Shown: positions 11,697 through 21,524 of the stretch, piece by piece
How the letters are laid out: each line of letters begins with the position of its first letter
How positions within the stretch are numbered: position 1 is the stretch's first letter
From: Didymodactylos carnosus
Taxonomy: Eukaryota; Rotifera; Eurotatoria; Philodinida; Philodinidae
Length of the DNA: 41,333 nt
Direction of reading: 5' to 3'
NCBI GenBank assembly: GCA_905250885.1
Contig: CAJNOQ010000775.1
Span: 1-41,333 of the forward strand
Position numbers and translations under genes: made by a program
The notes under the pieces: model-generated
Database searches by the model: none
What the model saw: the letters and a program-made list of their open reading frames with translations, nothing else
What the model was told of the DNA's origin: nothing

Positions 11697-12164
11697 AGAA
11701 AATAATTGATTGAAAAATTTGTTCATATACTTCTTCTTTTTTTTTTTGAATGATTTTACCTATGTACATAACTTATCTTTGTAATTTTTACCTTGTTTAA
11801 TCGACTGTGATTAATCTTTTTATGTTTTTTTTTTATATTATTTTTATCAGATACAATAATTGTGTTGTATGTAATTTTCTCATTTCTTTTTTATAATTGA
11901 ATTTTTTTTTCTTACCGTGCAATCAGATCAAATAATAAACAAAATTTTGGTGAGTTTTTCCATACGTCTTAGAACAGCACTGTACGTTTTCATTGAGTAA
12001 AAAATATTTTGGCAAATTTTTGTCATGAAGAAACTGAAGAAACATAATTGAGCAAAGAAGTAACCATACGTGTAGACACATTTTAAAGAGTATAAACTTT
12101 CAATATTTTTAGATTTTTGTAAATGTAATCGGTCTATCTGTTCTTATTTATATTTATTATTTAA
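11697..12164. other. Intergenic region between the cystinosin and SMI1-domain genes
   Basis: About 470 bp, T-rich near the cystinosin end, where the 3' UTR should lie. An AATAATAAA string near 11931 is a possible polyadenylation signal. The right part is the upstream flank of the SMI1/KNR4 gene. No gene is seen. Confidence 0.4.
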
Positions 12165-14471
12165 ATGAGTGTTTCCGATTCGTTTATCCGTATTGAACGT
12201 TGGTTAGAACATAATGCCCCTCATGTGTCGAAGAAATTGAATTCACCTGTTCTAGCACCAGAATTACAAAAAGCGGAAAAAGAACTAGGTGCACATTTTC
12301 CACAATCTGTTAAAGATGCTTATCTGATTCATAATGGTGAATCAACAGATTCTGAAGGTATTTTTGGACTATGGCGTTGGTTACCTTTAAAAGAAATTGT
12401 CGAATGGAATAATGAACAAAAACGACGAGAACGAAAATATCAATTTGGCGATTTTAAACCATCGTTTATGATTCCTCTATTGGAATCGGCAGATGGAAAT
12501 CTAAGGTAATATGATCATTCGATAATTTTTACAGTTTTGGATTGCTTTAATGATTTACAAAGTCTACACAATAATACTTTTCGAATCGAAACTCTTTAAT
12601 AAAAATGATACTTTTTCGTTATTTAGTTTCGGTAACTGTCGTATAAAGGGTGGCGCAGAAGTCCTGACCCGATTTAAATAATAAATTTTTCTATAATGAA
12701 ACAAGTGGTTGTAAATTTGTCTCTATAAAGAAACGATGCACTAAAACGCGCTCTACAAAATGACTATTGATTGACCCTGCTAGCTCATATAGTAAGAAAG
12801 TTATAGTGCTTCACAAAAAAAAAAAACCGTGAACCTTCTTCGTACGATGGTGCTTTCAGTAAAAGTCCCATAACTTCATCAAAACAAAAGATTTTTCGAT
12901 CGGGTTTGTTTTGTTTTGATCAGAAATGATTGCTCTTCTCTACCTGGCTGCAAAATCAAACTTCGATCACGTTTTCTGTTTCTTGCTTGATCGGAAACGG
13001 GGGTTGTCGATTTTTTTGAAACTTCATTCTCGAGCACACCATCTGGTCTTTTTATAGACCAAGAGAAAGAGCACATTTGAGTTCCAAACACAAACTGAGT
13101 TCTCACTTTTGCTAAACTTTTTTACGGAAATAATGGAGGAAGAAAAAGTTCAAGTTTAAAAAAGTATCAAATTTACATAGTTTTCAGTTTTTCGCCTTTC
13201 TTATAATTTGCTTAGTTTTCTTGACTGAAGTTCTGAAATTAAAGTTTAGATATGATTTTGTAGAGAATTTCATGCCCCTTGTATTAAAAAAAGAATTTGC
13301 TCTAGGGGACCTAAGGAACAGGAGTCAGAGCAAAATTACCGAGGCCGACATTATTTATGCTACACTCATTATATGAGAAACGTTTCTAAGCTTATAACTT
13401 TCTTACTATATGAGCTAGCAGGGTCAATCAATAGTCATTTTGTAGAGCGTGTTTTACTGCATCTTTTCTTTAGAGAAACAAATTTACAACCACTTGTTTC
13501 ACTATAGAAAAATTTATTATTCAAATCGGGTTAGGACTTCTGAGCTACTCTTTATATAGGGGTATCAATTTTTTAGATTACCAAATTTTCCAGCATGTAT
13601 CTCACATTTTTATTTCTCAACAAAGTATAATGTACAACAGAAACGTATTCATCGAGATTTTAATCAACTGAACAATATTTTTACAGTTTTATTTATATCC
13701 ATTTAAAAAATTTGGGACGTCCTTTTGCTTTTCGTTTGCCTACTGGTCGAATACGTGTTTTATCGCTAACTTGATATAAGTTAAATAAAATTGCTAATCC
13801 AACTGAATGTTTACACGAATATACTGATAATGATACAACAAGCCAACAGGATTATTGCCACACCAGAAAACTATTGAATATAACCCACCGACGAGAACGA
13901 TAAATACTTAGCCAATAATACATTCAATAGTTTTCTGGTGTGGCAATAATCCTGTTGGCTTGTTGTATCATTATTAGTATATTCGTGTAAACAAACATTC
14001 TGTTGGGTTAGCAATTTTTTTAACTTGTATCAAGTTAGTGATAAAACACGTTATATGGTGTACATTATACTTTGTTGAGAAATAAAAATGTGAGATGCAT
14101 GCTAGAAAATTTGGTAATCAAAAGTACATTTACTCTTTATATAGTAAAAAAAGAAAAAACGACAAGTTTATTATTTTTGACCTTCAGCTGAAAATTTTTA
14201 ATTAAACGCAATATATTTTGATATAATTTAATTTCTATTTTTGCTCAATTTTCAAAAGATTTTTTTGTATTTATTTAGATATGTTGAAACATCAGATGAA
14301 ACCGGCGAAGAAGAAACACCGGTAATAGAGTGGTCCCACGATAATCCAACTCGAGATGTTAAATATGGTAGTTTCTCAACTTATTTATCAACATTTGCTG
14401 ATCGATTGGAAGCGGGCGAGTTTATTTACAATACAAAAGAACATTTAGAAGGACTTATGTCAAAAACTTGA
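12165..14471 (+). CDS. SMI1/KNR4-domain protein, two exons
   Basis: Exon 1 is 12165-12505 and exon 2 is 14279-14471, giving 177 residues. The AG/GTAATA donor and TTTATTTAG acceptor keep frame and join ADGNL to RYVET. The fold matches the SMI1/KNR4 family: an N-terminal helix, then LAPELQKAEKELGAHFPQSV, DAYLIHNGE, the FGLWRWLPLKEIVEW loop, FMIPLLESADGN, and in exon 2 a variable acidic strand followed by PVIEWSHDNPTRDVKYGSFS and a terminal helix. Family members are adaptors in fungal cell-wall signalling and, in bacteria, immunity proteins of contact-dependent toxins. The eukaryotic single-domain role is not known. The 1773-bp intron is far longer than those of the neighbouring cystinosin and antiporter genes because two inverted-repeat elements sit inside it. 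The gene itself shows no damage. Confidence 0.88.
12642..13557. mobile_element. TIR DNA transposon, non-autonomous, in an intron (element B, mariner-like ends)
   Basis: Inverted arms of about 190 bp, about 12642-12830 and about 13375-13557, share blocks such as AGAAGTCCTRACCCGATTT and TGACCCTGCTAGCTCATATA. The ends read TATAAAGGGTGGCGCAGAAG (left) and TATAAAGAGTAGCTCAGAAG (right, read inward), so the termini lie beside TA. The interior, about 12840-13290, is a diverged inverted copy of the interior and left arm of the element at 2465-3354. No transposase is present. It lies wholly inside the SMI1-domain gene intron. Arm divergence is modest. Confidence 0.75.
13576..14119. mobile_element. Foldback/palindromic element in an intron (element C)
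   Basis: The left arm, about 13576-13885, pairs with the right arm, about 13925-14119, around a roughly 40-bp spacer. The inner arms match almost base for base (for example CTGGTGTGGCAATAATCCTG). The outer ends both read GATTACCAAATTTTC. The left arm has about 110 bp (about 13637-13745) absent from the right arm. A 14-bp direct repeat, TACTCTTTATATAG, flanks the element at 13546-13559 and 14131-14144. The left copy is the terminal part of the preceding TIR element. No protein is encoded. Confidence 0.7.
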
Positions 14472-14879
14472 CTAATGATGTTACCTTATCGTATACATTT
14501 ATTTGCTTCTGGTTTTTCAGCTCGCATGACAATAAGTTTTTTTTTAAACATCTTCCATTATCTTTTTTTAATCATTTTTCCAGAAAAGTATCTAAATGTT
14601 AAAAGTATTATCGAGGGTATTTCTGAAGAACGTAGGTTAATAATCACGCTTCGTTTTGTTCTCTACAGAATAAAAAATATACATCATTTTAATAAAAATT
14701 TAAAATGGAAAAAATGAATAAAAGTTGTCATATTGTACGTTGTTAAAAACATTCCCATAATCAGAATCATTTTTTCATTTGCAATAATGATATTGAAAAC
14801 TTGACTTTTGCCATTTAGTTCTATTTAATCACATCTGACATGTACCAACTGTATAGTGGCAGATTGCTTGAGACGCCAG
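14472..14879. other. 3' flank of the SMI1-domain gene
   Basis: AT-rich sequence with no supported gene. A short plus-strand frame starting 4 bp after the SMI1 stop is hydrophobic, AT-driven and not family-like. The 3' UTR should lie here. Confidence 0.35.
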
Positions 14880-15435
14880 AAATTCAAAATTTCAGCAGAA
14901 TTTATTTTTTTTTTGATATTTATACCTGGATAAAACTCGCCGAGCTGAATCAGAATATGTGTGTTTTAACGTTCCGAAAAAAGTTTTGAGGGAGAAAATT
15001 TCAAAAACTTGAAAAAACAACCTAATGTTAATAAATGAGCGCATTTCTCTAGCCCAGTGACTTTGGGAGCTTTGAAAGTTTTTTATTCTTATTCTATATG
15101 AAAAACTAAAAAATGTAGTAACTACATTTTGCAATATTTATACATGGTTCGATAGAGCTCCTCGAGCTGAATACTACATTTTTAGATTTAGTTTTTCACG
15201 TAGAATAAGAATAAAAAACTTTCAAAGCTCTCACAGCTACTGGGTTAGAGAAATGCGCTCATTTAATAACATTAGGCCGTTTTTTCAAGTTTTAAAAATT
15301 TCAATTTTTTGAAATTTTTTCCCTCAAAACTTTTTTCGGAACGTTAAAACACACATATTCTGATTCAGCTCGACGAGCTCTATCCAATCATGTATAAATA
15401 TCGAAAAAATAAATTCTGCTGAAATTTTGAAATTC
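14880..15435. mobile_element. Foldback element with about 225-bp arms (element D)
   Basis: The left arm, about 14880-15105, pairs with the right arm, about 15185-15435. Shared strings include TTTCAGCAGAATTTATTTTTT at the ends, GTGTGTTTTAACGTTCCGAA, and AACTTTCAAAGCTC in inverted form near the centre. The central loop repeats, in direct orientation, part of the left arm: ATATTTATAC ... GAGCTGAAT at about 14916-14954 recurs at about 15134-15171. A smaller hairpin, TGTAGTAACTACA, lies at 15114-15126. No transposase or other coding capacity is seen. Confidence 0.7.
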
Positions 15436-15545
15436 CGATTATTTGAAAAAATTAGCGCAGTAATTTTAGTCATAGTTATCCACAATATTTTACTAAAAGT
15501 TCATAAGAAAAATTAGCAGTTTGCCGGTCAGCAAAGTCGATTATA

Positions 15546-15831
15546 TCCATGTAAAAAATCAAACAGGTTCTATATACACAGAGTTTTGCATAATTTTTCA
15601 AAAAGAAACCATGCATAGTTCAAAATTATACATAATTCACAGGACTTGATGCATAAAAGAGTCATAAAGTTATGCATAGGAGTTTTGTTATACATACTGA
15701 TGCATAGAACTTTTTTTATCCATAGGAAAATCATCCTGAGCATAGCGCGTGTTATATTACAATTACGGATAATTAAACTGTTTTATTATGGGAAATTATG
15801 CCTATAGGAACTGTTTGATTTTTTACATGGG
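15546..15831. mobile_element. MITE with about 28-bp TIRs beside TA (element E)
   Basis: The left end, TCCATGTAAAAAATCAAACAG, and the right end read inward, CCCATGTAAAAAATCAAACAG, match almost perfectly. Both lie next to TA (15544-15545 and 15832-15833), consistent with a TA target duplication. The element is 286 bp with a non-coding interior that repeats ATGCATA several times. The well-kept TIRs suggest a younger insertion than the neighbouring foldback element. Confidence 0.75.
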
Positions 15832-15833
15832 TA

Positions 15834-17360
15834 GTAGTAATAAATGAAAGAAATCTGTCAAGTTTTTTTTCGCTTCTGTGTTTTGGCCTATAGTACGATA
15901 AGATAATAATAATATATTCTCATGTAGCGATAAAATATAGTGTCGGTAATCTTACCTTCAATGGAAAGTGCATCTCTATCTCAACAGTCTGTTTTTTTAA
16001 CAGAAATTTGACGCATATATTTTTGTTGTTTATTCTGACATCATTACGTCTGATCTTTTATACTCTTCATCTATTCTATTTTTATGTCCCTTCCAGGCAT
16101 GAGATTAACAGTGTTTGAACTAAATCGTTTCCATATCAGCTCTCCATATGGTTTGATTTGACTTTTTGACATCAATGTGGAGAAAATATCCAACTTATTT
16201 GGGTTACCGCACATGTTGTGGTAAAAAGTGTTCAGAAGTACAAGCAAAAACCAGTAGTATAAATATGTATAAATAAAAAACGAAATATCCGCTTGGATGC
16301 CTAATGGAAGATCCTCATTGTCAGAGAGACTGTTTATCGGTTGTGTCCAATTTTGTTTACTGGCAGTGCTATTTTTTGTGTTTACGATATTTTCAATTTA
16401 TTGAATGAAATTCTTAAGATTATACACTTTTGATAAACAAACAGAAATGGATAGAAGAAAAATGAGAAAATCAAAGTTCTGTTTGCTTCTAAGCATATGT
16501 ATTTCTTTTAGCTTATAATAAATCTGAGCTTTCTAGCACATAACTAAATGTTAAAAAAATTGGATTTGAGCCACGAATCGATCGAAGATTTTCCAGAGAT
16601 TTTCTTAAAAACCTTAGAGATTATATATTATCTGAGGCACTTTTTTCGACCGGATCTGTAATTCATGACTTGTTTTGAATATTTCCTGAAAATTACAGTT
16701 TGTTTGGATGAGAAATGACTGAGTTATAAATATTTTAATTTCGGATGCACATACGAGAAAAAGTGGATTTTGAAAAAATTGGCTCAGCTGAACTTTCTGT
16801 GATGTGAGGAAGAAAATAAACATTGCCACGATGATCACCGATGTCGATAATCTATAGTCCATCTCTTTTTGTAGTTCTCAAGCCGAAACTATGAAGGATG
16901 TAAGGATGTATGTCCTCAGAAAATGCCTGTAACTCCTGAACCAAAAGCGATAGAGAGACGGACTTGAACAGTTTTAAAGAGCACACTTCAGAGGATAAAA
17001 TCAATATTTTGAAATTAAAAATCTCTTTTTTCTCTAAAAGTGAACAGCTTCCGGACTTTGTTTTTAAAGGTTTGCCATGGTAAATCTCATCTACAGACCT
17101 AATTTTTTCATAGTTTCACTTCCAATCAGCTCCTTTATCCAATAGTGAAAACCACATCGTTCTAGCTCTTTCCGTTAAAAAGTTATTCAAATAATGCCGG
17201 GGATTATTCTTTTTATGAACGAATAGTAATTTAAATTTTCAATTTATCTTCTCAAACTAACACTACGACTCTTCATTAATTTTGTGTTATATATAGTATA
17301 AAAAATAAGTGTTTAGAAAACATGAACAAGCAAAGATGTAGAATACGGTAGAGAAATAAA
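15834..17360. other. Intergenic region, no gene seen
   Basis: About 1.5 kb of AT-rich sequence. The only open frame of note, on the minus strand near 16.6-16.9 kb, has no recognisable domain. The end near 17360 should include the 3' UTR of the minus-strand membrane-protein gene. Confidence 0.4.
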
Positions 17361-18403
17361 CTATAAAACGGTCTCTTTTGGACGATTTATTAATGCTAAA
17401 CATAACACAGTATTAGTTTGTTGTGTGGATTGTTGAGGAACGGACGTTAATGATGATGTAGATGGGGATTTATTTAATAGACGTTTCCGAATACGTTGAG
17501 CTCTGGCGACTGTATTTGAATGATTTGGACGTAATTTAGGCCATGAATTTGCACGATGATGATGATTATAATACATGTTCAATGCTAAGATATTTTTTGT
17601 TCGTATAGATGTTGGAGCATCTTCATTCATACGTGCTGCATGTTCATCATAGAATGATATCGATGGTGTTAAATGATTTTGTGTTTGTTGTCGTTGTTTT
17701 TGTTTTGACGTACATATGTTTAATTCTGTATCTAATCGTGATGTATCGATTTTAATTAATGGTAATAAAGTTCCATGAGTTCGATTACCACCAAGCGTCT
17801 TTGAACGTGTTAATATATTACGAATACGTCGAAAAATAGTTGAATGTTGACTTTGTCGACGTTTTAAAAATTTTTTTAAACGTTTTGGAGATGATGTCAT
17901 AGGGAGTGTCAATGGTTCACGGATTGATCTTGTAGTTAAACTATTATAACGATGATATTGTGTAAGTCGCCATTGTTTGTATGTGTCTAATATCCATGAA
18001 GCCGTTGCTTCGTGTGTATCGCGCGGTTCATCCGTAGGTAATTGCAAAAAAATGTCTTTTGTATAATTTTGTGTTTCTTTTTGTTGCATAAGATCAACTT
18101 GTTTTAACCAATAGTCTAAATCAAATTTTTTTTCTTGACTTTCACCCGGACGACATTTACCTCGTTGTTTCCATAACAAATAGAAAATAACTAATATTAA
18201 CATTCCTCCAAGTGCTGCAGCTGTTTTTAGACCAGTTCTAGCTGAATAAGTAGTAGATATAGGACTATCGTCAATAAATAAGCGGCCACCACCTGTTGAA
18301 AATGAACGAGAAGCAAATGTTACAGGTACAGTTGTTGCTGCTGTTGTTATTGTTGATGATGCTGCTGCTGATGATGATGATGCTACTGCTAATGATGATG
18401 ATA

Positions 18404-18435
<32 letters not shown>

Positions 18436-18602
18436 AATAAATGTTGAGATGACGATCGAAAAATTCTTTTACGTTTGACAGTTGTTAAATTAGTATGATG
18501 ATGCCGATAAATGGAATAAATAATTGTTGACGTTGAACTATTGATGTGATAGTTTGACACAAATGGTGAATTTGTAACAAATAGTGAATAAACATCTTTC
18601 AT
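17361..18602 (-). CDS. Unrecognised single-pass membrane protein, 413 residues, intronless
   Basis: A single open frame of 413 codons, long for such AT-rich sequence, so very likely a real gene. Residues 1-50 are basic and Tyr/Ser-rich. About 51-105 is a Ser/Ala/Thr low-complexity tract, including a run of Ser at about 57-70. A strongly hydrophobic segment at about 126-144, ending LILVIFYLLW, is followed by KQRGK, which by the positive-inside rule places the long C-terminal part in the cytoplasm. That part holds a YWLKQVDLMQQKE helix, a DTYKQWRLTQYHRYN segment and clusters of Arg/Lys such as PKRLKKFLKRRQ. No catalytic or repeat domain is recognised. The N-terminal basic stretch before the membrane segment could alternatively be a mitochondrial presequence. 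Function unknown. Confidence 0.75.
18351..18435. repeat. GAT/GCT trinucleotide repeat inside the membrane-protein gene
   Basis: On the plus strand GAT units predominate, with GCT interspersed at the left. On the minus strand it encodes the Ser/Ala low-complexity tract of the 413-residue protein. It also opens a spurious Met-rich frame on the plus strand. Trinucleotide length changes here would keep the frame. Confidence 0.8.
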
Positions 18603-19707
18603 AGTTAGCCACTGTCATGACTATCATATTTATTATTTAATTAAGAAAACGTTGTTTTTTTTTAATCTAGTTTGATCTGTAGTATTAGAATAAAATATTA
18701 ACAGAGTGATCTAGAACACATAAAAAACATCAGTTTATATAGAATGATCAACTAATGTCATTCGTTTCATATCAACAGATGGTTATATATATATATATTC
18801 AAACCATACCTAACAATTAGAACTCGAAAACTGAATAAGTTTAACTTACATATGTCACCATCAAGATTAACCATCTGTTGTGCAGTTAACGGAATAACAA
18901 AAACTCTTTGAAAATGTCAACATGAATACAAAAGTTTTTGTTTATAAATCCAATATATTAATAGAGCAAAAAAATATTTCTTGACACTAGTCTTAGAAAT
19001 AATATAAAGAACTACCATCTAATTCTTAAATAATTATTCTATCAAGCATGCCATAGGATATTTTTTTTTCTTTTATCATGGTAATTATCTAGAGAGAAAA
19101 AAATTTTCGTTCTTATGACCCTGATCGATGTATGCATGACATGAAATGAATAACAACCAGACTATATTCTCAATTTAATATTTTTTTTTGTTGAAAAATA
19201 TCTTCAAAAAAAATGTTTTTCTCATTCAACACAATTTTAAATATTCGATATTATTGATATTGTATATGATATATTTATTTTTCTATCTGTTATAACGGCT
19301 CTATTTCATTCTCATTATTAGAAGAATAAAAATTAAGTTTCTCAAATAAAATGATGATTTTTAAAAACTTAAAAGAGCTAATAGACGTTGAAATAATTTA
19401 CTAAATGATATTTTCGAACTACGTTACACAGATGTACTTTAGTATCGTTTGTTTCTCTTTATTGTAGAGATGTTGAATAAGTGTGTTAATTAATGTATAT
19501 CTAGTGTATGCAGTTCAATAGGTAGAGTCAATTTGTATACGAGAAACCTAGATTTTTACAACACTTTTATAAATAATAAGATTAGATATTGAGAAAAACG
19601 GAAGTTTATACCGTGTAGAGAACAAATAAGAAATTTAATTTTGTGTTAGAGTTTTACGTATAAAGTGAAAGACCCGAGTAATTCATATTCTGATAATCGA
19701 TCTGTAC
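18603..19707. other. AT-rich 5' flank of the membrane-protein gene
   Basis: About 1.1 kb without a supported gene. It holds a (TA)n microsatellite at about 18784-18798 and several T runs. The promoter of the minus-strand gene should be near 18603, but I cannot identify its parts. Confidence 0.35.
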
Positions 19708-19937
19708 CACAGCTCCGTATGAACTCAAAATTCTGAGTCCAGTTCAGTTTGAGTTCATGAAAAACAGTTTTTTCAATCCATGAACTCTAAAAAAGTAGTC
19801 CATTCCACTCCACAATACAAAAACAACATGTTTTTTACTAATTATTCCTCGATTCAAGTAAATCCAATACTTTTTTTCTAGTCCAGACTAGTCCATGATC
19901 TTGACAGTTTGAGTCCAGTCCATACGGGACAACTCTG
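19708..19937. mobile_element. hAT-type MITE with 8-bp target-site duplication (element F)
   Basis: A perfect 8-bp direct repeat, ATCTGTAC, flanks the element at 19700-19707 and 19938-19945. The termini are CACAGCTCCGTATGAACT (left) and CAGAGTTGTCCCGTATGGACT (right, read inward). The right end matches the CAGnGnTG-like start common in hAT elements, and an 8-bp duplication is the hallmark of hAT transposition. At 230 bp with no coding frame it is non-autonomous. The interior repeats GAGTCCAGT-like strings. The intact duplication and visible TIRs support a real, fairly recent insertion. Confidence 0.85.
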
Positions 19938-21184
19938 ATCTGTACTATTCGTTCTCGACAATTTTACGATAGAATATCTTTTTTTGAATATTATTTTTAA
20001 TTTTTTTAATGGTCATCGGTGCTCTCTCTCTTCTTCCCCTATTTATTACTTTCACATAAAAGAAAGGTTTCAGATTTTAACTAAAAATCAACTTATCTTT
20101 ATTAAAAACTCTCTATAAAACTTCACAGTTATTATCGTGTTTATATTTTATCGAATTTTGACTATTACACTTAGTTTTTTTCTTCTTCTAGATCTGGTCT
20201 CTATCTATTTATTCTTTCACTTATCAATTATTTTTCTATTTTCTGTTCCATTGACTTGAAACTAAAATTTCTCATTATAAACTTGTTTCATGTTATGGTA
20301 AATGAATTTTTCTGGATAATTATACTCACGAGGGAAGGTGTTCATATGTGCTGTCGCATTCTTTTGATGAAAAACCATAACTTTTTATAGATAGTTTATG
20401 TAGAGATTATCATGGATCATGGATTAATATTTATTTCGACTGTTAGTCTTTGCTTGGATCGTTTTTTATAAAATCAAGATCTCATAAAATTTAAGTCGAT
20501 TTTTATGAAAAGTTAGTTTATAGAAAATATCAAGTTACATACATACATTCATGCAGTGTTAGGATTGATAACGGTAAAGTACCATTCCTATCTATAATAT
20601 AATTTCCTTATGGAATATTTGAGAAAATGACTTTTGTAACATTGACTTTTAACAAGTTTCACAATGTTAGTTTTTTTTGAAGAAGAAAACTATCTTATGA
20701 CAATATAGATAATATGTTTTTTTGTTTTTCTACTCACATACTTGCACTTTATTAGTCTCTCTCTCTCTCTTTTTTATTCACTCTCATGAGAATCATGTTG
20801 TGTCCTGGAATAATTACACATGAAAAATTTCGTATAGTGAGTGAATCGTCAAAAAAAAAGAAGAAGTTGAATACATAATATCTAACCGTATATGTCAGCG
20901 TACTAATACAGATGACACGAAATAATTGCACTATAATCTTTAAGAAAACTTAAATATCAACATGCGACTGGTCTAGCCATTGTTGATAAGTCAGTAAAAA
21001 GATCCGACAATGATGATGATGTAAACTTCATTATCTATCTCAAAATATAGTCGTAGTTTTCAATTTAACATCAGTTTGTGTAAAAACCAGTTAGGTATAC
21101 AGCTGGTACTGTTAGTAGAAAACATCTGTATTGCTTGTATCCAGTTACTGTCTAAAAAAGAAGATTGATTAATAAAAAAAAAAA
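19938..21184. other. AT-rich intergenic sequence
   Basis: No gene is seen on either strand. Contains a (CT)n tract at about 20756-20771 and scattered T runs. Confidence 0.4.
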
Positions 21185-21524
21185 GGAAAATGCCCAGTTT
21201 GAAACCTATTTGAGTCTATTAACAACTTTCTCGAATCCCAAATGGGTTGATGGCGCTTCGAACTAAAAAAATGATATCTGGTGGTGACAAATCAATAAAA
21301 CCCAAATTTTCTGAAATCTTTAAGGATTGTTTTTAATTAACCATTGGGTTTAGGAATAAACTTCTGAATTAATGAAACAACCCTTAAAGATTTCAGAAAA
21401 TTTGGCTTTTATTGATTTGTCACCACCAGATATCATTTTTTTAGTTCGAAGCGCCATTAACCCATTGGGGATTCGAGAAAGTTGTTAATAGACTCAAATG
21501 AGTTTCAAACTGGCCTTTTTCCTC
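21185..21524. mobile_element. Palindromic MITE with about 150-bp arms (element G)
   Basis: The left arm, about 21185-21335, and the right arm, about 21375-21524, are near-perfect inverted copies. They share GGAAAA near each end, then CCAGTTTGAAAC, GTCTATTAACAACTTTCTCG and GATATCTGGTGGTGACAAAT. The spacer is about 40 bp. No coding frame. The high arm similarity suggests a relatively recent element. Target duplication could not be settled because the flanks are A/T runs. Confidence 0.75.

Noticed and set aside
12879-13106. 75-codon minus-strand frame
   Set aside because: Lies in the interior of a non-autonomous TIR element. The related copy at 2.5-3.0 kb does not appear to conserve it as a frame.
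13637-13770. Possible middle exon of the SMI1-domain gene (NLGRPFAFRLPTGRIR)
   Set aside because: Exons 1 and 2 already join in phase and give a complete SMI1/KNR4 fold. The segment lies inside a palindromic element.
14475-14717. 80-codon plus-strand frame directly after the SMI1 gene
   Set aside because: Hydrophobic, AT-driven composition, no domain, and no splice sites linking it to the upstream gene.
18296-18478. Plus-strand frame rich in Leu and Met
   Set aside because: It is a reading of the GAT-type repeat antisense to the 413-residue protein.
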